Source of the DNA: Trematomus loennbergii
Taxonomy: Eukaryota; Chordata; Actinopteri; Perciformes; Nototheniidae
Assembly (NCBI GenBank): GCA_012861695.1
Contig: JAAOOA010000122.1
Span: 112,501-176,500, forward strand
DNA length: 64,000 nt
Direction of reading: 5' to 3'
In this document: positions 48,684-60,882 of the stretch, piece by piece
How positions within the stretch are numbered: the first letter of the stretch is position 1
How the letters are laid out: each line of letters opens with the position of its first letter
Notes under the pieces: model-generated
Told to the model about the DNA's origin: nothing
The model's database searches: none
What the model saw: the letters and a program-made list of their open reading frames with translations, nothing else
Translations under genes and position numbers: made by a program

Positions 48684-50528
48684 CTGTGAAAGAGACACTG
48701 GGTCAGAGGGTCTATAACAGCTTATTTAATTTAAAAAAATAAGTTCAAAGTAGTGCCGTGCATCTTATAAGCCTAACTTAAACTCTAGCTATCTGTAGCT
48801 AGCACAGAGACACATTGCTGACAAGCTTTCAAATAACTTAGTGACGTAGCGTGGAGAGGTATTACAACCATGATTGGTTAAAGGTGTAGGCTAACGAACA
48901 TGACAGGGTGGGCTTGAAATAAAATAAGATTTGTATTACCATTTGATCATGGCAATTATGTTGAGTAATATCTTATTTAGTGTGTTGACTTAAAAATTGA
49001 TTAAGAAATCCCCCAAAACTCGAAAATAATGTCCTTATTTTAAAACACAACTAAGCTTAAGGTTAATCGTTTGCCTTTGGGTTTGACATTTTGTTGAAAG
49101 TTCAAAACATAATACTCACTACAGCCAGGTACGGAAAGCATAAGATAGAAAATGCTTAGTAAGGACTGGTAACTTAGGTGATAGGCGTTTGTCAATCGTG
49201 ACCATTAGTTGTTTCCGTGAATGGGAAAATTGTGTGTCATGTTCACTGTTCAGTACTCAAAAGACATGCATTACCCATCACTAGTTACTTGAAAAAAAAA
49301 CAACGCCTTACTTTACAAAATTACTCACTGCTGAAAGTAATTAGTTGCTTCGCCTGTTTCCTGACCCTGCCTGTCCCTGGATTATTCTGCCTCGCCTGCT
49401 CCCTGACCCTGCCTGTACCTGCGTCTCCCGTCTTGCCTACTCCTGGAACCCTCACCTGGGGAACCTTTGGTTCTCAGCTCGTTCGTGACACTTCTAGTTA
49501 TATCACTTCTGGATTACTCTGTAACATCACCTGAGATTCACCATAAATCAAATGAAAAATGCTCTTCATTCGAACATCAGCCCTAAAACTTCACAGAGAA
49601 ATGTCTCAATTATTTTGCATACACCGACATTATTTAAAATACGTTCTCCTTTCAACCATCTAATGCAAACAACAATTTGTTCAAAAATAACATCAATAAA
49701 TAAAAGAAGTCTTGCTCCCACATCACAATATCAGACGGTGCGCAACTTGCGCAAAAAAGAGACGTTTCATTTATTTTTCTGTCCTCCCGTTATTCAGATA
49801 GTTGAAGACCAGTAAGGCAAGTAACAACTCATTTTGTGGTCAGTAACTGTAATGTGATAACTGCTGTTATCAACAGTAATGTGCTACACACAAATGTAAT
49901 CGGATTACAGTAATACATTACTTTTTAGCGCGTTACCCCCAACACTGGTCATTTTAAATGTTGATGCGGCAAGGATTTGTGCGATAGCATTATCTCCCTT
50001 CCCTAGATGATGGTCTGGTATGCTTGAAGAGATAATGAAGGAGGCACTAAAGCCCCTTACCTTAGCGTCTACAGAATTCGAACAGCTCTCATCATGGCTG
50101 CCACAAATACTTCCAGGTCATTTCTCACCTGGCCCAAGCCCTGGAGAGCCACATCCCCATACAAGGCTTTCAAGCATGATATCCTTACGGTAAATAAAAA
50201 GTTCTGGAAGCTGCCATGCAGATAATGTTGAGAAAGACAAAGCTTATATGATGCTGATACAAACTGAAATATAAACACAAATATAAAAGCATATTATACA
50301 AATCTACAACTAATGCCTTTAGTAACATCTGGTAGGCCATAAAATAGGAACATCACACCTGCACATTATACAATGTTGAAAGTACATTGGTTTCTTACAC
50401 AGAAAGATAATATTGTTAGCCTGTGTGTCACGAGCATAGCTAAAATGAGCTTGTAACTATCACTTATGCAGTAGCTAACGATAGCTTAGTGCCACTTACA
50501 TACAGATGATAACGTTAGCTATTGCATG
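48684..50528. other. Noncoding stretch, mostly unrecognised
   Basis: 49355-49480 has two imperfect repeats of CCTGACCCTGCCTGTMCCTG. A minus-strand donor-like site lies near 50060 after a 69-codon frame without homology. No upstream exon of the kinase fragment is recognised. Confidence 0.4.
49830..49947 (-). repeat. Right end of CAGTGTTGGGGGTAACGCG repeat
   Basis: Read in reverse it starts CAGTGTTGGGGGTAACGCG and contains GTATTACTGTAATCCGATTA, a very common fish miniature element. The other end may lie near 49260, where ATTACCCATCACTAGTTACT is similar but degraded. Confidence 0.6.
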
Positions 50529-51300
50529 TAATGGCGCATTTCCACCGCAGGCCTCGCTCGACTTAGTACGGTTTTGTTAGGCCTTGTTAGGCCCAGCTCA
50601 CTTTAATGCTGCGCTTCCATTACAGTTTAGGAACTGGGGTAGTATCTATAGTAACGCAGTGTACTGTGTAGGCGGAGCCGTGACGTCATCGTCAATGAGC
50701 ACCCCAGAAAAACAACATCAGCGTTAGCTGTTAGCACTCAAGCTCACAGCTCCTCATATCTGTTCAGAAACTAGACAAACGTTAAACAAGTACAAACCAC
50801 AGACTGTCATGGCGAGTACAGTCGCTGGTTTATTTATGTCTGTATAGGCCGTTGTTGCGAGTGTGGACAGTCGGAGCATATATTGCGTTAGCTTAGCCGA
50901 TCTCCATTTAGACAATGCGCATTTTAAAAGGTTTTTCGCCTGCCGTCTGTCTGCAGACTTGTCAAAGCATTAATTCATGGTTTTTACTAACCGGTATCAG
51001 TATGTTGTTACTTCGGCATCATTTTGAAACGTGTATTACAATTAAATCACGGTCAAATATGTTCATCTTGTTGTAGTTGTAGCCCCCTTGCCAGCGATTC
51101 TCTCTCTAGTTTAGCAAACTCAGCCCGACTCAGCCCTGTTTGTTGGCCCCGATAGAACCACGATTTTGTCGGGCCAGAAAAAAGTTGAAAAAGTAGCCCC
51201 GGGCCGGAACTAGGCATAGTGGAAACGTAACCAAAAACGGGCTCGGCACGACACGGCACGCTTAAACCTCGCTCCGCGCCATGGTGGAAATGCGCCATTA
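50529..51300. mobile_element. MITE with TAATGGCGCATTTCCACC termini
   Basis: The left end TAATGGCGCATTTCCACCG and the right end ATGGTGGAAATGCGCCATTA are nearly perfect inverted repeats. Because the terminal TAA/TTA is itself part of the palindrome, the target is TA or TTA/TAA; a PIF/Harbinger-like origin is plausible. Subterminal GCCTTGTTAGGCC and GGCTCGGCACGACACGGCACG are repetitive. No coding capacity. Confidence 0.82.
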
Positions 51301-52029
51301 GTGACAGTCACAATCCAACTAAAAGAAGGACTAATTTCACTCATCGCTCATCAACCTCATCAATTAATTCACCATGAAGACTTATAATGAATTGATAGAA
51401 ACAAAAGTAGATACAAACTTTTATTTAATTGAAGAACTTGCTCCTTCTGTATGCCGAGGGCTTCTCTTGTTGAAATGTAATGGAATGAAAATTGTTCTCA
51501 ACAGAAACAACATCGTAAAGTCCTCTGTTCGGAAACAACAAGGTTGGTAATCCATCTGTAGGCTATGAGAGCACTGTTCTGTATGAGTTAACATGAATTG
51601 TAAATTCAGATTACTTAACATGGATAAAAGAAAAACGTAACTATCAATATGTGTAAAACAAAATCTAGCTTGTAGGGGTGACAAAGTAGCCTACACTGAG
51701 ACCGACCAGCCACTAACACAGCGAGTGGGTTTAACCAGTGGCGAGCCGTCAGGGCCCTCTAGGCCCTCTGTGAGGGCCTAAGATATTCTAAAAAATAATA
51801 TTTAAAAACATTTAAAAAATATATATTTTTTTAAATATATATTTTTTTAATATTATTTTTGTTATATTTTTCATTAGTTTTACCGAAAAAAAACTTGATT
51901 TAATTGTATTTAAAATAACATTTCCAAAGAAATAAATCCTTCGAATCTGCCTGTTCAGTCTCTGTTGAATGTGAAGGGTTACATGAAAGAAGCTCGTCTG
52001 GCCCTCTCTGCGATTCACAGAGGGCCCGC

Positions 52030-52856
52030 TATAGAGTGGCGAAGTCCCTCCCCTTCCGGTGGACCTCCATGGGACCTTATTTCGGAAAAATTATGTATTG
52101 AAGTCAATGGAGAGAGAAAGATTATCTTTCGATCCCGTTTGAATTGTGCCACGAATTACACATATGATGTTTGTCAATTTAAAAGATAATTTTCTCCCCC
52201 GGGCTGAAATTGTGTATTATAGAATGACCACACCGGTGACAGTACTCTTCAAAGGGTTCACGAAATATGACTACTACTCTTACTGTTTAACATTTTGGGT
52301 TACTTAATGTTACTTCATGTTAAGGCTAATAAAAATGACAAGGCTGTAATGCTAACTAACGTGCTAGCTACTAGCTAGCTAACTTGATCAAGCCACTCCT
52401 GGTCCTTTCATCAGACGGGAAGCAAAAGAACGAGCAAGACCCATTGCTGGTATGATAACAACCTGGTACTAAGCACACAGGCATCTTGTTAAAGTTATCT
52501 TATCTTAGCCAGCGCCATATAGATAGATTCTATCTATATGGCGTTATCTTATCTTAGCTATCTCTATTTTAGTGGAGGAAAACAATTGTGACATCACTTA
52601 CGCGACTCTGGGTTTGTAGTCTTTCTAGTTGCGTATTTTTCATAGTCTTATATTTCAACAGTTTTACGACAAACTGTGACTTTTTTGACATGGAAATGAT
52701 TTTTTAAGATTGACAAACATCATATGTGTAATTCATGGCACAATTCAAACGGGATCGAAAGATACGTTTTCTCTCTCCATTGACTTCAATACATTATTTT
52801 TCCGAAATAAGGTCCCATGGACCGGAAGTAGATGGGCGTGACTTCGCCACTCTATA
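52030..52856 (-). mobile_element. MITE of THAP-domain transposon origin, copy 1
   Basis: Termini TATAGAGTGGCGAAGTCCC and GACTTCGCCACTCTATA are inverted; the target is TA or TATA. The second copy at 57336-58466 is in the opposite orientation and has the same interior, including an ATCTATATGGCG palindrome and GTTACTTAATGTTACTTCAT. A THAP-like N-terminal frame lies at 52371-52484 on the minus strand. Confidence 0.85.
52371..52484 (-). pseudogene. THAP-type zinc finger N-terminus, copy 1
   Basis: A 37-codon frame starts MPVCLVPGCYHTSNGSC and continues SFFCFPSDER. THAP fingers begin with a Met-Pro/Val, a C-x4-C pair and, about 12 residues later, an F-x-FP-x-D/E motif. Here C4 and C9 and FCFPSDE match. 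The later tryptophan and the C-x2-H pair are missing: the frame ends in TAG. The same sequence recurs in the copy at 57711-57812, so it is inherited from a parental transposon encoding a THAP protein (P-element-like or Kolobok-like). Family inference from motif only. Confidence 0.6.
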
Positions 52857-53308
52857 GTAACTGAACGAGAGAGTAATGTCAAATGACAGTACAATTGACC
52901 AATCATATCTTCCCTCTAAATGGGTGGGTTTTATTATCGCGGACTTTATGACAAGTTCCGCCCGCTGTGAAACTTTTCTTGTTTCCATAGCAACAACAAC
53001 TTCCTGTCAACAGCGTGAACTCGCCTTCAAAATAAAAGCATGCCGAATTACACTTAAGACATACAACTGCAACGAAAGTAACAAACACAATGCAATATCA
53101 TTTTCAATGTCAAAGAACACAAATTGGGTTCACAGGTGTTGTTTTGTGTGGTAGAGGGTCGCTGTCATTGATGCGTTTTGCACCCTGGGCCGTTGTTTTG
53201 ATATTCCGCTGAAGTATACGCTGTGACGTAATAACTCTTTTTTTCGAGGGAATTGGTGGGGGTCAGAGGGCCTAGGTATAAAGCTCACGGCTCGCCACTG
53301 GGTTTAAC

Positions 53309-55962
53309 AGTTATCCCAACAAACTTACCCAACAGTCTCAACATTTTGGTCGATAAAATAAGAATTTTTCATTGTGTAAAGACACATCCCAGTGTCTCCC
53401 AGCAATGCAGTAAACCCTAATGTGCTCTTGTCAAACAGACCTGCAGAGATGAACCATATCCTGATAAAGGCAAGGACACTGGTCGATAGCACTGTGCTAA
53501 CACCGATCGGTGAACACACACTCAAAGCGTCCCAAACAACTACAACAATTTCAACAAAAACAACACAATAACATTAACCACCTATTTACTGCTTATATGA
53601 AGCTGCTTGTTGGAGGACCAATGAGGCCACACAGGTGGAGCTAGGGTCAGAGGTTAAAAACCAAAACATCGACCAGAAACAACATAGAGATGGGACACGC
53701 AGTCAAACAGTGCAGGAAAAAAATAAGAAACTAGATTGTAGTAACATCAGGATCAAAGTGTGTTCGTTGTGATTGTGGTAATGTATCTGTATGATTCATG
53801 TACTAATTCAATGATCGGCCACAAGAGTGTAGCAAACACAGAGAAACAGTTTGACATGCAGCCACTGATAAACCAGAAGTCTGAATGCTCAGTGGACCAC
53901 CGTCCATGTAATAAACATGATATTGATATTGTACAGTGTTATATTTAACCTCAGCTCTTACACTACAATTCCCAAAGCATAATCGTCAAGAGGGTGTTTG
54001 TCTTTGTACTTACGCTAGTGTACACCAACACAAGCAGATGGAGATGACCCTCAAGATTGAGTTTTTCTACATGGTAGTATCAAGAGTTTATTTTGTATCT
54101 ATCTTATCTTTGTTGAATTATTTGTATGCTCTTTTGAGCATTTTCAATTGTTAGTTTCAGAAGTTATTTGGGCCCAGAGCTGCAAAGTGAAAGCAGTTAA
54201 ATGGACGATGATAATGGGTGAAGGAAGACAGTGAGGAATGCTTTTTAGGTGTAACACAATCTGAAGAGGCTTTCCCACCCTGCTCACACACATTTTTCCG
54301 TAAGACATCATGTTATTCTTACGTTTTGGAGCAGAGGTCTGATGTTGAAGTTAGGTTGGAGTGTTGTTTAGACAAGCTCAGCTTTCATAACATCCTGACT
54401 GCCGAGGGAGTTTCTGTTGGACCGTCCAAAAGAACCGGGCTCTGTTTGTTCTGTTTGAAAAAAAATTAAATAGTGAGGAAGACCAAAGCCAACATCCAAT
54501 GTATCATTATTATCATTCATTATTCTGCATACAAGTTAAAAAATATTGATGCCACGTGTACAGTTTTAAACAGCAAATCAATTACAAACATTGTACATTG
54601 AGATACTTTTGGAGAGCAGCACTTTACATTCAGCAATCACATCAACATACACAAGCTCCTTTTCTTCTTTCACAGTTTGCATTTCATGATAACTTCAAGA
54701 TTTCCGTCTTTAATTGAGTAGTAGAGGGGTTATAGAACCATTGAGCAGTCACAATATTATTATTAGGAAGAAAGTATTTATTAGGAAAATACTCAGACTA
54801 ATAGAGCCTAAGGCAACTGAAAAAAAACCTTTTAAAAAAAAGTCCAACTACAACTTGTTTATAATTTAAAACTTATACATTATTGTTGTTACTAGAAACT
54901 AAAATGTTAGACTTAATTTTGAAGTAAAGGTGTACCTCTTTAGCTTTAACATGTTAAGCATGTTATTTAAAATGATGATACAAGGCTGGGCAGCAGCAGG
55001 ACCCTAAGATAGATAATATTTCATTTCCTGTCATGTCATCATATCATATCGTGTCAACTAACACCTGGCCATTACTCATACTGTATGTTATACTGTGAAC
55101 AAAATATTTTCACATATAACCTCTTGGACTCTTAGGATCCCTAGGAATAACATTGATATTAGACAATGCTGCCCAATTCAAGTCTAGTTCCAATCCAGGA
55201 AGTAGTGTGCCTGTTGTGTGTGAATGCCGGTGTGGTCTAAGTCTTTTGTGCAGGAGTTACTCAACCATCACAGACCTTAAATTACACTTCCCCCCCTAAC
55301 CTTAACAATATTTGTGAAACCATTTACAGATAATGTGGGAAATGACATTTTAAAAGTTCTGGCATTTGACAAAAATATGTGATTGAATGTAATCCAGGAT
55401 TTCACAGAATTCAATTAAATTCAAATATCACTCAAACCTCATGGTTCCAATATTGATGAGGTTTTATCACAGATGGAACATCTCTCATCCTTATGTCATA
55501 TGTTGTTTTATGCTTGCTTCATTTTAGTGGCCAGACTGTCAGGATATGAGAACTGGACATTAAAGCTGTCTGGTGCTCCAGTGAGGGAAGGTCTCTGTTT
55601 TCCGTTACGTCAGTGCTTGGCTTTGACCATTCTGGTAAAAACACATTGGTTCCTATGCAGACTAGGATCTTGGTTAAATACATAAAACCCATTTGTCATA
55701 CTCCTTAAAACATTTGGAGCTTTGCTTTAAACATTCCTTTGAATCCCATCAGTGAATTTACGCAACACACATGATACAAAGTCATGTGGGGTGTAGATGT
55801 GAGAGCTGCAGCAGACAGGTTTTTTATTGCTACAAGTTTACAGCATCCAAATCCCACAGAGCCGTGACTGAGAGGCCAATGTGTACCAAGGGGCAACATC
55901 TGGGTTTCCAAAGAGGAGCTAACATGCGAAAAAGTGCCTACATTAAAAACATGATTCTTTCT
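53309..55962. other. Noncoding stretch, nothing recognised
   Basis: An 83-codon frame at 54218-54469 and shorter ones elsewhere have no homology. No element terminus is visible over 2.6 kb, the longest apparently unique stretch in the right half of the window. Confidence 0.5.
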
Positions 55963-56022
55963 AAAGGGGCTCTATTGTGCTCATTTTTAGGTTAATATCA
56001 GTATGTAGTGTCTCTACTGGGA
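55963..56022. mobile_element. piggyBac-like MITE left-end fragment
   Basis: AAAGGGGCTCTATTGTGCTC followed by ATCAGTATGTAGTGTCTCTACT repeats the start of the complete element at 11853-12277. It stops abruptly at the repeat beginning near 56023. Confidence 0.7.
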
Positions 56023-57313
56023 CCAACACAGTCTCACTCCCTGATAGTCCAATAGCGACGCTTGGTCAGGGTCCTTTGACGTGCAGTTGTGACGCGCCGA
56101 GTCTCCTTCAGCTTCATAAACAGACGCAAAGAGCTTTCAACTGATTGCAATGTATTCCCATCGGCGGCGGTATTTGACGCTCAGGGAAGCACCGCATCAG
56201 TCCATGTCGGCGGCAGTTAAAGGCAATGTGAGCATCCATTCCATTGGCAACACACTCTCACTCCCTAAGCGTCCAGGAGCGACGCTTGGTCAGGGTCCCG
56301 TGGCGTCCAGTTGTGACGCGCCGAGGCTCCTTCAGCTTCATAAACCAACACAGTCTCACTCCCTAAACGTCCAGGAGCGACGCTTGGTCAGGGTCCCGTG
56401 GCGTCCAGTTGTGACGCGCCGAGGCTCCTTCAGCTTCATAAACGGACGCAAAGAGCTTTCAACTGATTGCAATGTATTCCCATCGGCGTCGGTATTTGAC
56501 GCTTAGGGAAGCACCGCATTCGATTGTGTCGGAGGCTGTTAAAGGCAATGTGAGCGTCCATTCCCATTGGATAACGGAGAATTGTACACCCGGAAGTAAG
56601 TATTCCCCTTACTGTCGATTGATTTGACAGTGATATCTCCACTACTCATCAACTCAAAAACACCAGATTATCCTTATTAATTAAACGACATTGATAGGTT
56701 TTAGTGTGTGTACAATGCTTTTGTCACGTTTTCCCCTTCAATTCTGAGAAACAAGTCGTTTTCTATGAGTTTTGGATGGTCGAAGACATTACATTACCCA
56801 CAATCCTCTGTAGCAACCATAGACTGTATACAAAAATTAAATAATACATTATTCCGAGTGTGCTTGCTTTTCTCTTTGAAAGTCATCACATAACGGCATT
56901 GTAATAGACGTTTCGGCTGCATTAAATATTACATATCTGCCGTAGTTGTCTATTTATAGAGCCCTGATGAGAAGACTTCGAGACAAACAGGAACTGCCGC
57001 CAAAACTGAAAACTTGACGTGGATCTTAATATATAAGCAATTAAACAACATCTTACATTTATTTTCACACAATACGTCTCCTTGCAGTATCAACACTAAT
57101 TCGGCTGACTTTTATATTTGATCCAATTGGTAGATAGGCTGTATTTACTCCATAATGGTGCACAGCTGATAGAAAGGGACACATTCTGGTTAAAGCACGT
57201 TATTGCATTTTATAATTTTATTATTAGATATTAATAGGAGGATGTGCAAAACAGACAAACTAATAAGGCTTTATTTAAACATTAAAGAATACTTTAGGTT
57301 AAGGTCTTCTTTT
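56023..57313 (+). repeat. GCGACGCTTGGTCAGGG repeat, copy A, with partial tandem units
   Basis: Three starts of the same repeat occur in a row, with GCGACGCTTGGTCAGGG at 56055, 56280 and 56378. The third continues through TTGATTTGACAGTGATATC to TTAGGTTAAGGTCTTCTTTT at 57313. The segment 56346-57234 is inverted at 61757-62652, and 57240-57313 recurs directly at 63674-63755. It is a fish DNA-transposon-like repeat of unclear superfamily, with no coding sequence. Confidence 0.8.
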
Positions 57314-57335
57314 GAATAAGAAAAAGCTTTGGGGG

Positions 57336-58466
57336 TATAGAGTGGCGAAGTCCCTCCCACTTACTTCCGGGGTATGGGACCTTATTTCGGAAAAATTATG
57401 CATTGAAGTCAATGGGGAGAGAAAACTTATCTTTCGATCCCGTTTGAATTGTGCCATGAATTACACATATGATGTTTGTCAATCTTAAAAATCATTTCCA
57501 TGTAAAAAAAGTCACAGTTTGTCTTAAAACTGTTGAAATATAAGACTTTGAAAATACGAAACTAGAAAGACTACAAATCCCAGAGTCGCGTAAGTGATGT
57601 CACAATTGAGACACTACGATACACGTATAATACCGTATATATACGATCAGCGCCCATATAGATAGAATCTATCTATATGGCGCTGGCTCAGATAAGATAA
57701 CTTTCACAAGATGCCTGTGTGCTTAGTACCAGGTTGTTATTATACCAGCAATGGGTCTTGCTTGTTATTTTGCTTCCCGTCTGATGAAAGAGGAGTGTGT
57801 GGATCAAGCTAGCTAGTACTAGCACGTTAGTTAGCATTACAGCCTTGTCATTTTTATTAGCCTTAACATGAAGTAACATTAAGTAACCCAAAATGTTAAA
57901 CAGTAAGAGTAGTAGTCATATTTCGTGAACCCTTTGAATAGTACTGTCACCGGTGTGATCATTCTAAATACACCATTTAAGCCCGGGGAGAAATGCTAAC
58001 GCTAACGCTAGCGATCTTCTCTACTTCATGCTATCTGCACAAATGGTTTGACATTAAACATTAAAACGACCGGGCAGTTCAGAGAGAATCGAAGGCAGGC
58101 AGGCAGCTTTGCATGACATTCTTCAGGACGTGTTTCATTGTGGTGATAGTGTGAGGGTAGCCAATCGGTTTGTTGACAGTAGTGACGGCCATCTTGGTGA
58201 CGTGTGTTGTTCTGTGAGACCAGAGATGTAGTTCATTGAGCGGTTCACACAAACAAATGTGTTACTTCACAGTTTTACGACACATTTATTTTTTTTGACT
58301 TGCAAAATTATCTTTTAAATTGACAAACATCATATGTGTAATTCGTGGCACAATTCAAACGGGATCGAAAGATAATCTTTCTCTCTCCATTGACTTTATG
58401 CATAACTTTTCCGAAATAAGGTCCCATGGGGCTCAACCGGAAGGGGAGGGACTTCGCCCTCTATAG
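57336..58466 (+). mobile_element. MITE of THAP-domain transposon origin, copy 2
   Basis: Termini TATAGAGTGGCGAAGTCCC and GGGACTTCGCCCTCTATA are inverted. It has the same family interior as 52030-52856, in the opposite orientation and about 300 bp longer. It contains an ATAGATAGAATCTATCTAT palindrome near 57670 and a THAP-like frame at 57711. Confidence 0.85.
57711..57812 (+). pseudogene. THAP-type zinc finger N-terminus, copy 2
   Basis: A 33-codon frame opens MPVCLVPGCYYTSNGSC and continues LLFCFPSDERG, then stops in TAG. It differs from the 52371-52484 copy at a few residues (H to Y, SF to LL) and by a small deletion after DER. The C-x4-C pair and F-x-FP are conserved in both. Only the first third of a THAP finger remains. 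Confidence 0.6.
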
Positions 58467-59639
58467 AAGATTAATATGGAGGGATGAAACCCTCTTTGAT
58501 GGTCACACATGCAGAGCACACAGCACACACAGTGAAATTTGTATCTACAGATAAATATTAAGCCTGACAAAGTACTTAACGTCTAATATATTGCTTTCCT
58601 GCAATGTTAACTATGTTTAAGCACTTATTTTAACTGATATTATACATATGTATTATACTCTTATACGTGGCGGCTGGTGGAAAATATTTTTAGGTGGGGC
58701 TGTGGAAATGGTGATCAAACAATACTAGGGGGTCCTGGGGATGCTCCACCGGTAATTTTTTTTTGAGAAAAGACCCCTTAAATTATGACTTCTGGTGATG
58801 TTAAAGGGGGGAAGGACAATTTGAGGCTTAAAAATATGAGAAGACTGATCAATACCTCCATAACTTCAGTGTGGTTAGAGCTATAAATCTTCCAAAACTT
58901 CCAAACGCCTTGTCCTGGACATAGTTTCTACAGCATAAACTGTGCAACAGTACAGTATGCCCACACAAACTGCAGAACACCGGGCTTTGGGAACACTGAT
59001 TTAATTCCCATTTAACCTGTTAAGGGGCTTTTTTCCCCCGTTTTTTTTCTCACGAAACTGTGTCTCAGGGCTTCTTAAAATGTAATAAACTATTCATGTG
59101 TCCTACTCAGAGGAAACGCATCTAACTGATGATATGTACCATGTTTACCGAAACAAAACACAAGCCTCACAAGCGCGTCTAAATGAGCCCCGAGCGAAAA
59201 AATGCTTACAAGCTGAGATTCCACAAATTCTAGACATATAAGTATCATCACTGAGCGATCAGAACTCGCGACAGGGAAGCAAATACAGACATCACACAAA
59301 CGTAGCTTTAGGTAGCAAAACTGGAGATATGCTCACCTTTTGCAGAATAACAATTCTGATCAAAAACGAAAAACGCAGCTGAAGGTTAATCCATAGGTTG
59401 TGACTGTCACTTTGAAAAATGATTGATGATCCATAATTCCATTTTTATGTCAAAAACTGAGTTTTCATTAGCTGCTAATGGTAGCTTCCAGAGTGTATGA
59501 CAGCTTCCTGTTTTGTCTCCTTGGATACGAGTCCAAACAACTCACAGACTGCACCGGGCGCTCATGTAGGAGCCCTGTGACCAGTGGCGGCCGGTCCATA
59601 GGGGCGCTAGGGGCGCCGCCCCACCTCTTCCCATATTAA

Positions 59640-59730
59640 AAAATAAAAATAAAAATAAAAATAAAATAAAAATAAAATAAAAATAAAAATATATTTAAAA
59701 AAATATATATATTTTTATTTTTATTTTTAA
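59640..59730. repeat. (AAATA)n AT-rich simple repeat
   Basis: Runs of AAAAT and AAATA followed by T-rich complement, in the left subterminal part of the nested hAT copy. The counterpart near 61300-61350 is shorter. Confidence 0.85.
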
Positions 59731-60832
59731 TGAACAAGGTAATATTATATAATTGGTATCAGTAAAATGTATAATCTACAATAAAATCTCGGTTAAATTG
59801 TGTTTACGATGTCTAAAGTTACTGATAAGTCACATTTTCCTGCCTGGCCTTGCCCGTGTACCTTCTCTCGTCTGGGCGCTAAGAGAGGAGCCCTCAACCA
59901 GTGCAGCAGCAGCCACTAGCAGCTGACTGTTGCTATCTGTAACATGTAAACTATGCCGCGAAAACATAATTTCAGCCAATCAGCGTCGTCAAATATGATG
60001 GTCACAGGGCTCCTACGTGAGCGCCCGGTGCAGTCTGTGAGTTGTTTGGACTCGTATCCAAGGAGACAAAACAGGAAGCTGTCATACACTCTGGAAGCTA
60101 CAGCTAATGAAACTCCGTTTTTTACATAAAAATGGAATTATGGATCATCAATCATTTTTCAAAGTGACAGACACATTGGATTAACCTATGGATTAACCTT
60201 CAGCTGCGTTTTTCTCGTTTTTGATCAGAATTGTTATTCTGCAAAAGGTGAGCATATCTCCATGTTTTGCTACCTAAAGCTACATCGTGTGATGTCTGTA
60301 TTTGCTTCCCTTGTCGCGAGTTCTGATCGCTCAGTGATGATAGTTATATTTCTAGAATATGTGGAATCTCAGTTTGTAAGCTTGTTTGTGCATATCCGAG
60401 AAGTATATCGATTGATTTATACCTAGTGCGTTAGCATCTTTTCGCTCAGGGCTCATTTAGAACGCTTCTTGTGAGACTTGTGTTTTGTTTCGGTAAACAT
60501 GGCTCATATCATCAGTTAGATGCGTTTCCTCTGAGTAGGACACATGAAGTTTTTACATTTTAAGAAGTCCTGAGACACAGTTTCGTGAGAAAAAAAACGG
60601 GGGAAAAAAGCCCCTTAACAGGTTAAATGCGAATTAAATCAGTGTTCCCAAAGCCCCGGTGTTCTGCAGTTTGTGTGGGCCTACTGTACTGTTGCACAGT
60701 TTATGCTGTAGAAACTATGTCCAGGACAAGGTGTTTGGAAGTTTTGGAAGATTCATAGCTAACCACACTGAAGTTATGGAGGTATTGATCAGTCTTCTCA
60801 TATTTTTAAGCCTCAAATTGTCCTTCTCTCTC

Positions 60833-60833
<1 letters not shown>

Positions 60834-60880
<47 letters not shown>
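60834..60880. repeat. Uninterrupted poly-C, 47 bp
   Basis: A pure cytosine run preceded by TCTCTCTC. The matching position of the outer hAT copy (58804-58809) has only a short G-run, so the tract expanded after the copies separated. The poly-proline frame through it is an artefact. Confidence 0.97.

Positions 60881-60882
<2 letters not shown>

Larger units (their letters stand above)
51736..53300. mobile_element. hAT element hosting a THAP-type MITE
   Basis: GGTTTAAC lies directly outside both ends (51728-51735, 53301-53308), an exact 8-bp duplication. The termini are CAGTGGCGAGCCGTCAGGGC and CACGGCTCGCCACTG. The interior is AT-rich near the left. A second element is inserted at 52030-52856; without it this copy is about 740 bp. 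CAGTGGCG termini suggest the Tip100-like hAT group. Confidence 0.92.

Noticed and set aside
50060..50278. 69-codon minus frame followed by a donor-like GTAAGG, possibly an upstream exon of the kinase fragment
   Set aside because: The peptide has no kinase N-lobe motif (no glycine loop or VAIK), and an in-frame stop precedes the donor.
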